This document shows, in pieces, positions 14,201 to 26,200 of a stretch of DNA of 64,000 bases (position 1 is the first letter of the stretch; every line of letters begins with the position of its first letter). Under the pieces are notes generated by a model, which was not told where the DNA came from, made no database searches, and saw only the letters and a program-made list of their open reading frames with translations. The translations under genes and the position numbers were made by a program. Origin of the DNA: Nectonema munidae (lineage: Eukaryota; Nematomorpha; Nectonematoida; Nectonematidae); contig JAUIRK010000915.1 of assembly GCA_030549495.1 (NCBI GenBank), forward strand, positions 248,001 through 312,000, read 5' to 3'.

Positions 14201-17200
14201 GTAAGTCTAAAAGTGTCAAACTTTTCAGTGATCTCTGTTCCTAATTTTTCCGGAATTTAAATATTCTAAAAGACGAATAAGTTCTTTGTTTCTTCTCATG
14301 CTGACTCTTGAAATTAAGGCGTCCTCAACTTTTAAAGAGAAAGTGGTACAAAGAGAGCTTAGTTCATCAAAAATAAAGTCAAACGCAGCTTCGGCTGTCA
14401 GTAAATTTGAATCTCTACTGCAGATTCTTTCGGGAGCAATTTTAATTGGATTTAATGTGTTCACGAGATCATTTAAAAAACTTGATTTGGAATCAAGCTT
14501 TTCGCAACACAAGATTTAATTTCAAGGAACCGTTCCACCATTGAAATTATGCTTTTCCATCTTGTTTTCGAGTCTAAGAGCACATTTTTTTCATTTTTAA
14601 ACTCTTTTTTGATATAATTCTGCAAAATTTCATTCTTTAATGGAGATTTTTTGAAAATTTTGATAATTTTTCAGAGTTTTTTTTAAATTTCATTAAAATT
14701 CAAACCCATTTTTCTGTCATAATCACAAAGAAAATGATGGTATACGGCAACTGCTTGATTGTCTAAATCAGGGGTCGGCAAAGTGGTCGATATCGACCCC
14801 TGAGAGTCCATAACAGATCTTTAGGGGTCGATAAGATAGAAAAACTTACCAAATTGTTCTATGCTTTTTTTACTTTATAGTAGTAATAAATCTCCTTTTT
14901 CTTTTAAAACATAGTTTAGGACATTGTATAGTGTAGGATATATGAAACATTTTTGGTTTGTATTTATTTCTCTCAATTATTGGGCATTGATTAATGCTTT
15001 TATGAAACATTTCTATGTGGGGTGGGGGTCGATGTGAAGACAAATGTTCTATGAAGGGGTCGCCGGGTAAAAAAAGTTTGCCAATCCCTGGTCTAAATCA
15101 AAATTAAAAGCATTATTTTTGTATTCAAATTCGTCTTCATTACTACTTTCTGCCCAAGAATGAGCTGAAGTCTCCACATTTCTATTTTCTTTGTACAACA
15201 CATCACAAACGGCTAAATGTATTGTATGAGCATAACATATTTGATGATGTAAAACTACGCTGATTCTAGCTAGTTTAATCCTCAAACTTGCCCCATCTGT
15301 TAAAAAAAGAAATAATGTGATCTTTAAGACTCTTTTAATCGCCATTTTAAGAAGGAAAGATTATAAAACTCTTTCAAATCGTCACTCTTATGAACGGCTC
15401 CAAAACAAAAACCTAAAAATATTTTGCGAGATTTCTCGAGAAAAATATAAATCTTGGAGTCCAGATTTTCTTATTAAAATCAAATAAATCTCGAGAATTA
15501 AACCCTAGTCCCGACCCTTCATTGGATCGCGTGAATAATAAAATGGGTCGTGACAAAAAAGAAAGGATATCAAGAGAGAGAAAAGTGAAGAAAATGTAAA
15601 AGTATTAATATTTTATTCATACAAATAAATAAAGAGAATAAATGAACGTAGTGATCAGAGCTTTTTCTTATTACACCTAAGTATTATGGGTCGCGATGCA
15701 AACTGTGCTTCTTGCTATGGGTCGGAGCAAAAAAAGTTTGAAAAACGCTGCACTAGAGTACCGCCTCGCCAAAAGCTTAAAACCTGTTTCTATAAAGAGC
15801 GTTTTTTAGATAACTGAAATACTATTCTAGTTATTTCAACGGAATCCCAATTTCTGCATATATCATATTATTCATAAATAATAAAGCAATACTCTTGACT
15901 GTTTTAATATGATATTGTTAACCAATTTTTCCTGTAACTTATCTATCTGGGCCCCAAAACAAGAGGTTGAGGGAGGTGGTTGAGAACGACTGCCATAGAT
16001 CATTGAAGTGAATTGATCGCAATACAGACTGAAAAAATCATTTAAAAATTTTTCTTGCAAATGTTCTATTTTGTGTAGATCTATTGCTTTTTTTTCTTTC
16101 TTTATATTTTGCAAAGTTATTCATCGTTTTTTTGTTAATGTTATCCTTTTTGAAAAATACAATTCAATTATTTGGAAAGTGAAAAAAGAATAGTATTGGA
16201 AGCTTTATTGCTAAAGTACTTGTTTGTTCAAGTTAATGGGGGGCGTGAGTAATTAGGTACTAGATTTCGATAACTTAAGGTCTTGGGTTCGATCCCGCAT
16301 CAAGCCTACTTTCTTATAGTTAGATACAAGCGACGCAATTGTGCCTTCGCGATTAAAACACCCCACGGTACACCTTACACCTTCATAAATCAAATACACA
16401 AAACATTATAATCAAAGTTTTATTTCCTTTTCTCTCAATGAAGCAGCTTCCAATACTGTTCTTTTTTCATTTTTCAATACATATGTAAAGTTGCGCGAAG
16501 GTTAACATAAATTGTAATATCAAAAATTTTCCCCAAACACGGTTTTATATTGACTTAATTTAACAAGCTTCATTATTGAGTTCAAATTTAGAAAGACAGC
16601 CTGAAATAAATATTTAAATATTACAAACAGGGTCCAAAATTTTTTTCTATAGCACATAACTATATAAAATATTTTTGTGTGAGATGAAAATGCGGAAATT
16701 TTGTCAGAAAGGACCTTAAAAGCCTCTAGATGTGCCCTCGTGTAATAAATCACACTTCAGAATTTCCAAAGAGTCGATTCATCGTTTAGTTCACTCATCG
16801 TATTTTTTTCATCGGTTCTTTCGTTGATATTGTGGTTGGATCCCAGATTACTCTCCTTCAATATCAACACAATTAGCCTGTCCAAAAAAACTGAGGAAAC
16901 AGTTTTCTCTCCAAAAAAATTAAATTTCGTTACAATCTTTACAATTTCGCAGCCGGTATTAGCCAACCAACATGGCGACCTCTATAGCTGGCTCCCCATT
17001 CGTGAGCTTCTACTTTTCAAATTCTCAGTTTAAAAGACGAGCCAATCTGTTCCCCCATTTTGCCAAAGTAGATGCCTGTTTTTAGAGAAGCATTCTGAGT
17101 ACCTCATTTTTAAAGTGATTTTTTTGAGATAAAAATGTGGATAATTGGAAAATTTCTCTCGTATTCTGCGTTATTGTGCGTCGCTAAGACATAGAATATA

Positions 17201-20200
17201 TTTCTAATAAAAAATTAGAAATATTTTTTTGAGTTTTTTTTAGAAGAATTTTTTTTTCTAAATAAAATTTTTTTTTATCATATACTATTAATTTAGATTG
17301 TCCTCAATTTCACTATGTCCCTCATCAAGAATACGCTTGTAAATGCAGAAGTTCTTTCAGCCTGACTGTTCCCTATACTTCTAATTCGCTTCCAAAAGCC
17401 CAGTTTAAATTTAACTCCAGAAACATGGATTATGAAAAAGGCTATATTAAGGTACTCATTTAAAAAAATTCTCACAAAACAAATACATTTTAAATATTTG
17501 GGATCATTTTCACGCCAAAGAAAATATTTTACGTATTTAGAAATATTTTGTAATACTGATTTCTAAGACAATTGAAAAACAATTATAAAATAAAATCATT
17601 ACAATAAAAATTTGGTGGATGAGTTTCAAACATGATAAGATAAAGAATTTTTTGATTAAAAAAGAAGTAAAAGTAATTTTTTTGAGAAATTTTTTCTCTA
17701 TCTATAGCATTACTTTGTGCTCACAAGAACCAAAATTAAAGATATGAACAAAAATTCGCCTTATTCATGTGAATCAAGTTAAAAGCAAAAACATAGATAA
17801 TGTAATATACTTTTGCTTCATCGTTTTATCCTTATAGATGGAAACGCAATTGAATTTTGACATAAAAACAGGAAATAAACATGGTTGTTATTTTATTTTT
17901 GTTGTGATAGAGTCTAAAAGTTTTTTCGTTGATAGAAAAATTTGTTTTGCGTAAAATAACTCAACATCACTTGGGCCAAAATGACCCAAAAAATAAAAAC
18001 ACCATTAGTAAATTAAGTATTTGCCAAATTATCATTTTTAATTTTCGGTAACAAGGCACAAGACAAATAATTCTTGAATACTTAAAGTATTTTCACTGAA
18101 AAGCCGATTTCTGTTAAAATTAACAATGATTATATATTAATTGGGGTACTTTTGACCGCCCTTATCTATCCAACAGATATATATGGGTTCAGTACTAATT
18201 TTATCTACTTCAAATTCATCCACGTTGAATTCTTTGAAAACTATTTTTACGACTTTTATATACTTTCACAATAATGCAAAAATTAATTTTTTTTTATTTA
18301 TATTTTTTCTAAAAGATAACAATTTTATTGTCGTTTCATTTTATAGCATGCAAAATTTAACTTGTCTTTATTTTTAATCTTCATTATAATAACACAAAAA
18401 TTTTGTCTATCTTAACAAATCTATTTTTTTTTCTAATTATTTTTAGTTTCGAAAAATGTTGTTTACACTTTACAGTAAAATCTTTTAAAAATAGGAAAAA
18501 TAGATTTGTAAAATAATAATGTATGCACAAAATATTTATGTAATACTTTTCCAAAAATAAATTATGAAACAAGAAATTTAGTTTCCTAAGTTTTAAAGTA
18601 CACAGACAAAATATACAAAAATGATAAAAATTGTTTGTTGAATAATTTGTCTGTCGATAAATTTTTCGGTCACCATATGAGTAGTATGCTATCATTTGAA
18701 AAACTATTCTGACAAAATAGCCAATTGGATCACGGTCCTTGATTTAGATTAGATGTCCAGTCGATCTTTCCTTTCTTTGTGGTTCAGTTGTGGTTTAATT
18801 CGAATTTTTTGATAACTTTTTCTCAATTGTCACTCATGTATCAATGAATACCTCCATGAAATGTGCTAGCTGATCATTTTATACAATAGCATAAATAAAA
18901 AACTAAAACATGTCATCATAAATCCTATATATATCTTGTGTCAATATTTCAGATGCAAAGGAAAACGCGTAAAGCCAAAGCTTAGGTGAATGCTTGGGTG
19001 TATGTAAAGAGAAACATGAAAAGGTTGAAATAAAAGAATTTTTGCCTCGCGCCTATAACATAAAAGAAAAGATGTACTTGCGCATGCATTGCCTGAGCCA
19101 AAAACAAATGGTATTTTTTGGAAATGTGGTAGAAGTGAAGTAGTTTGCAAAGAAAATACTTTCAATTTTCTTGAAGTTAAAAACTTGGAAAAAAGTTTAT
19201 TTCTTTTAAAAAAATAAAAACCTCACCGTAAATTAGGTTAAAACAAGAATGCCAAACATTTTGCATTCATTGCAAACGTTTATCTGGCATTTAGAACAAA
19301 GTTGTAAACTCGTTCTGATTTTTCTTGGATAACTGATTGCACACTTGCCTATGGTAAGTTGTACTTGGCTAATCTTTGTGATGATATAATCATAAATTTG
19401 AAACAAAACCCTACTTCACCTGGATTATTCGAGCTTTGGACACATATTTTAATAGACTTTTCACATTTTTGATGCACACTCTCCTGCCACTTTCTTTGAA
19501 GTAAACGTGAGTGTTATTATTACACTATTAGAGAAGTGTTCAGCGAAGCCATGTCGAGATACTTACTGGAGTGAACCATTCGCCAACGTCTTGAGGTTTT
19601 GTATGTCGTATAAGCACGCAACATTTGATTCGACTTTTCAACACATGATTTGAGTCCATTGTGGCACAAAAAGGGCTCTACTTTATGCCTTGACCCCATT
19701 GCTTCAAGCGCATGATGATTTTGACTACCCAAGACGAGAACAGCTTTAAAGTTGAGCGTGACGTCATTTTTAGGAATATCTAATCGCAAGCTTTTTAGAT
19801 GTTTAGTTTTGAAAATAGAAAGAAACGCACCGTTTGTTGAAGTCAGCGTGTCTAACATAGATAAATTGAACTCTTTTCCCCACAAACATTTTTCGTGGTC
19901 CAAGGAAAAACGATGGCATACTACTATCTCATTCCCTTTATGTATATTAGAAACATTCGCAAAACTTGCTTAATATGTGCCAGCATCATTCAAATGTTAG
20001 AATTTTATCCTCCATTTACCAGGTTTACTGGGAGCATACACTTTTATAGGACAATTTCTTCTGAAACATAATTTTAAAGTTTTCAGTATCTTTTGATTTG
20101 TTATAATTTAGATTTTTGTAATCAAAAAGCTTTAAAACTGGTGTTTCGCCGTCTATATTTATCAAAAAAGTATCTTCATCTTCCGGCACTTCGATAACTT

Positions 20201-23200
20201 GTCCAATGTGATCACAATCTTGTTTTTACATCTAATTTTTCAATTTTACTGCGTGTATAAATACCATATGATTCAGAAACTTTTTCTGAAAACTCTTGAA
20301 TTAAGTTTGGGTAATACTAATCTTATCGTATTCCTAATTGAAATCTTTCCTCTATAATAGGCCAACAGCGACAGATATCACTTTAAAAAGAGAATTGATA
20401 TTTTGAACTATTTTCATGAACAAATTGAGCTATTTTTATTGGTACTAGTTCTTGCCAAAATAAACGTTGGCAAAAATTCTTTTCCAAATATTAGTTTTTT
20501 TCAATGTACAATAAAATCTGCTCTAAATAATTTTCGTTTTCCTCAATATCCGCTATATCGAAATTAATTTCACAAGAGCAAAAAACAACCAAGTATAAAT
20601 TCATTCTTTCTGTGTAATATACCGAACACTTTTGGTAATTTGCGCGTAATGAATATATCCTAGTAAAAAGCGTATAAAAATGTGGAAAAATTAGATAAGA
20701 GTACTCAGAGCCATTAACATCTCGCCAAACACAAAATTTGCTTCATGGTATGGTCGGTATCCGGTAATTTCATCGCGGAAATTTCATCGTATAGTAAATT
20801 CATCGTGATGCAATACATCGTTAGTATTTTCATCGTTAAGTATTTTCATCGTATAGTGATTACATCGCGAGATTTATGGAGTAAACATTACTTCCTTGCG
20901 GTGTCACAAGTTAATTCCACAATTTGCGTATATGCATACATTTTTATAAAATTACTAGCTGTATACTACATATTTATTTGTATCTTCATACCTCAAAATG
21001 TCTTTAAGTGCAGGAAAAGCAGCTTTAATATAGACTTATCGTCATTGTCTCTAACTTCATTGACTTCTTCTCAAATTCTGTGTATATATAAATATTTTTT
21101 CATAGGATATTTTTTTTATAATAAAACTAAAAAATAATTTAATTGTTCGTAATAAACTTAAAAAAAATTATAAAGGGATATTTACAAAAAAAAACATTGA
21201 GCGTCAAGCATAAAATTAGTAAGACGATGTAATTACTGCACGATGAAAATACTTGACGATGAAAATACCGACGATGTATTGAATCACGATGAATTTACTA
21301 TGCGATGAAGTTACCACGATGAAATTACAGTGAACCGGTATGGTCCAGCTAGCGTTGCCAGAAACATTTGGGCAAAAAGTAGCAAAAGATTAATGAGACA
21401 TTGCAGATAACTTCTTTATTATAGCTCTATCTCACTTGGGAAAAAATAAAAACACACGATTTAATTCCTTAGGTATTAATTGATCTTTAGGGTAATTGGA
21501 AAATTTAAAATTTGGTTATTCCCAAAATCAAAATTCAGCGAATAGTCAGTCTTACAACACAGATGTTTTTTACATTTTGTGTGCACGATGACTAGCCTTT
21601 CTGAGTCTGTATTCTTCTTTTCATGATTAGATGACGAGCGAAGCGTGCTACATCAACATCCCAAGTGTGGAGATTGCAGATTCCGGTTTGTACTCTCTAA
21701 GACTGTCAACTGATGGCGGTTCCTGTGAAATGTTTTTCTCTCTCAGAGTTTTTGACAAGCCATCTCCTCCACTCAAAGTTAAAGTAGATCGTATGGCTGA
21801 CATTTTTCTAAATATTAATCCTCATGTTTTATTCCTTTTTTGTGATTGGAAGAGGAGAAAAAAGGTGCTACCATTGAAGTTCATTTATACATATAGACCG
21901 TAGTTTCAATCAAAAAATAAGACTGAATAGTACCTTTCAAAAGTTTAACTAAATTGATGACAATTTGTTTCCAAGAATACTTTTACATATGAACAAATTA
22001 AAATTTTATATTTTTTCTTTTGAAAAAATCCAAATATTTTCCTAGGTCTAAATCTACGTCAAAATTCAAAATGAATTTTTTTTAAAAAAAAGTAAAGATA
22101 TAGGGTGTTTTCATCGAGAAGGTACAATTACGCCGCCTTTATCGAACTATGAGAAAGTAGGCTTGGTGCAGGATCGAACCCAAAACAACCAAGTAACCTA
22201 ATATAATTTTGAAAAGTGCAGGGAAATTTTCCATGATTAGATAGGATTAAAAAAAGTAAAATTATTTATGTTTTAGAATTCATGATAGAATTTTTTCTTC
22301 AAAAAAAATTTTTTTTATATTTTTTTGAAAAATTTTGATAATATTTTGAGGGATTTCAAAGAAAAAAATATCGTTTTTCTTTTAATTTTTCATATGTAAA
22401 AAAATCAAATAAACAAATTTTTATCAATTTTATGAAAATTTTGATAAGTTTTAAGGCATTTCTGTAAAAAATGGGAGATGCGTTTTGCCTTGAGTAAATT
22501 TTTATGTTCATTTTTACCCGAACCCTTTTTTTCTACATTTCTAACCTCGGTTACCAATTCAAAAAAATAAAATTCAAAACAAGATTTTTTTTATAAATTA
22601 TAGTAATTTGCTTATTTTTATTGACTTTCTATATTATAAATTTAATATATCAAATTTATATATCATACATTTAAACAAATATACACCTCTTTTCTCATTA
22701 AAAAATTAAATATTAATAAATCTCTTTCATCAATAAAATGAAAAATTACTGCAAGGTGCTTTTCTTTAATTGGAAAAAAATTGTGATTTTTTATTTTAAT
22801 TTTGGGAAAAAATTTCTCGAATTGTAGTTCGAAAACAAATTTCTCCAATTTTTCGAATAAACACTTCTAAGAGTTTAGATATTTAGTTTAAAAAAATTTA
22901 ATTTCCTTTTCTTGTGGAGCACTTAATAGCGAAATTAAAAATTTTAATGTTATAAAAAAAATTAATATAAAAAATCTTGGAACTGTGGAAGTAATTTCGC
23001 CCAATTTGATTCTGTGTTCACGAATTTCGCCAAATTAGATCCTAGCGATAGTTTCTTACTTTTCCCATTATTTCAACGTTTGAAATGAAATTGTATGCAA
23101 AGAGACACCGGACACTGAATGCTTTATTTTACTAGCAGCACCTTTGAGAAATAGAGACAATTATAGGCGTGCAAAATGTTTCTATGTGTATCTTCTGATC

Positions 23201-26200
23201 TGCCTCAATTCCAATGATATAACGAGAGCCCATATAAAGCACACATTTATTTAATGAAAAAATTTATTAGTATCGATTTTGTAGCTTCACGCCGTAATTC
23301 TAGAATGTCAATTATTTTGTGTACTAGATTTCAAGATCCTTCACAAAATATTGATTACCTTGTTTATTAAATTTTTTAAAATTTTAACTCAAATTTCTTA
23401 TATAGACTATTTTATTTCATAATATAGACATACTATAAATAGTTAACTCCACTAGAATCTACCTTTTTTCAGCGAACTAAAATCGTTCTAAACATCTTTG
23501 AATGTTTTAAAATACACTTACAAAAGACTGTCAATTAGTTAATGGATGTTGAAATTAATTGGTCAAGTGAAGTCTCTGTAAAATAATTTTTTCTTAAACT
23601 TGGTTTGGCTGAATGAAAAACCAACCAAGTAATAACGATTTCACAACTTTCAAACTAACTAATTTTAATAAATTCAATTATTAAACCAATTTTAATAACT
23701 GAACTGCACTAATAACAGTGATACTTATGATATTGAACCCATTTCATTTTTTCTCCTCACAAAAAATAAAATCTAACCCAACTCGCTCTGCTGATTTCCA
23801 ACATTAAAATTCTTGGATTCAAATGATCGCCTCCTTCAAATAAACAACTTTTTCAACCACGTAATAACCTTCCAAGTTTTCTTTCCAAGTTCTTACTCTC
23901 AGTACTCAAATAGTATTTCTCGTTTATCTCATAACATGTGTATTTTCTCTAATTTTGGTCATTTATTTGGCATTTTTTCTGTCTCTAGTTTTAAAATCTG
24001 ATGAATTAAAAATTCCTACTTTTGCTAGAATCGAAATTTTAACTGAAAACCTTCAAGTAATTGAATAAAGAAGATACTTCTCTTTAGCTGTATACGTTTG
24101 ACAACATTCCACCCACCTGAATATTTTCTATCAAAAAAACATTCTATCCATTTTCAGAATCGCTATTCACGAACTATCTTGAAAAATCCGAAAATAATAT
24201 GCACAAATTCTAAAATTTTTTTTCTATTGCCATCACATTCTTTTTTATTTATTTTCTCTCGTTCATAGAGAATCCTTTCACTGCAAAGTATTGTATATTC
24301 TGGTAAAACTTTTAGTAGTTTTAATAATAATAATAATAATAATGGCTAAATTTAAAAAACAAGTTTTCTTATGCTTAAAATCCCAAAAATCATGATTAAA
24401 ATCATAGAAACGAGTGGATTTAACTCCTTGGATTCGAATGGAGGGTTTCTAGAAATAAAACATCATATAAATTAGTTAAGACTGGTGTAGGAATTAAGTG
24501 TTTACTTTTGTCTTTCGTAATGTCATTGCAATTTTTGTAAAATTCAAGGATTAAGTGGTGAGGATGTTTCACTTAGCTGGCAACCTCCTTCGTGCTTTGG
24601 AGGAGAGCGAGATGTCTTTTATGTGGTTGAAGTTAAAGAAGAAGATGAAATTCTCTTTCACAGAATCGCCTCGTACATAAGGCTTTGCAATTATAGGGTA
24701 AGTTTTTAAGCCTCTCTTTCTAATTGGTCCTCTCAACTTATTGGCTACTGATATATTGTAAGTCGATGTGATTGGCTGGTTACAAGAATTTTGGTTTCAT
24801 AAACTCGGCCCAAAGTTACATATTTGGATAAGTATTACTACAGAAAAAATTTTCTTCTAAAAAAGTACGAATAAATTTGGCCTAAGTCTTTAAATAATTT
24901 AGCTTTAAATATTTTGTTTTTGTATGACAGTCAAAAAAATTTTGAGCCTTGGTATCGGTATTGGTATCAGCAAATTTATTATTCATCGATTTTATCAGCC
25001 GAACCAATAGACAAAGTAAGGTTTACACTAGAGCTATAGGGAGTATCTTGAAAAATCCGAAAATAATATGCACAAATTCTAAAATTTTTTTTCTATTGCC
25101 ATCACATTCTTTTTTATTTATTTTCTCTCGTTCATAGAGAATCCTTTCACTGCAAAGTATTGTATATTCTGGTAAAACTTTTAGTAGTTTTAATAATAAT
25201 AATAATAATAATGGCTAAATTTAAAAAACAAGTTTTCTTATGCTTAAAATCCCAAAAATCATGATTAAAATCATAGAAACGAGTGGATTTAACTCCTTGG
25301 ATTCGAATGGAGGGTTTCTAGAAATAAAACATCATATAAATTAGTTAAGACTGGTGTAGGAATTAAGTGTTTACTTTTGTCTTTCGTAATGTCATTGCAA
25401 TTTTTGTAAAATTCAAGGATTAAGTGGTGAGGATGTTTCACTTAGCTGGCAACCTCCTTCGTGCTTTGGAGGAGAGCGAGATGTCTTTTATGTGGTTGAA
25501 GTTAAAGAAGAAGATGAAATTCTCTTTCACAGAATCGCCTCGTACATAAGGCTTTGCAATTATAGGGTAAGTTTTTAAGCCTCTCTTTCTAATTGGTCCT
25601 CTCAACTTATTGGCTACTGATATATTGTAAGTCGATGTGATTGGCTGGTTACAAGAATTTTGGTTTCATAAACTCGGCCCAAAGTTACATATTTGGATAA
25701 GTATTACTACAGAAAAAATTTTCTTCTAAAAAAGTACGAATAAATTTGGCCTAAGTCTTTGAATAATTTAGCTTTAAATATTTTGTTTTTGTATGACAGT
25801 CAAAAAAATTTTGAGCCTTGGTATCGGTATTGGTATCAGCAAATATATTATTCATCGATTTTATCAGCCGAACCAATAGACAAAGTAAGGTTTACACTAG
25901 AGCTATAGGGAGTAAAAGAACCTTTGCATTTTATGCATAGCGCTTTGTACATACAATAGCATTTTCATGAAATCTGCCTTTATGCTCCCAATTTGATGTA
26001 AAAAATTAAGATCGGTACATCACTATCATGACATACTCTCGATTTGATATGTCAATTAAAAATGGAATAAAAGAATGCAATCAAATATAGCAGGATTACG
26101 TGAACAAGTCCGTATTTCGCTTCTATTTTATGATTCCTCACGTCAATCAACACACTAATCGCTTCATATCGGCGATCATTTCATCGATTGTTGTGAATTT

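Larger units (their letters stand above)
13084..21638. other. Intron 2, transposon-filled (8.5 kb)
   Basis: Holds a hAT element (13,589-15,507) with a nested hAT MITE, a lone hAT terminus near 15,731, a SINE inside an inverted repeat (16,179-16,470), a piggyBac remnant (19,520-20,260) and a Mutator-like MITE (20,756-21,336). 16.5-19.5 kb is AT-rich with no recognised feature. Confidence 0.55.
24175..25914. repeat. 869-bp tandem duplication containing exon 4
   Basis: Two direct copies, about 24,175-25,045 and 25,044-25,914, offset by exactly 869 bp. I saw only about two base differences between them (a/g in CTTTAAATAATT versus CTTTGAATAATT, and TTTATTATT versus TATATTATT). Both copies carry the full exon, its acceptor and donor, and a TAA microsatellite. 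The breakpoints share only 2-4 bp. The duplication is very recent, polymorphic, or an assembly artefact. Confidence 0.95.

Noticed and set aside
18384-18695. A 103-codon minus-strand frame
   Set aside because: Composed of Phe, Lys, Asn, Ile and Leu codons expected from AT-rich DNA; no motif or start context.
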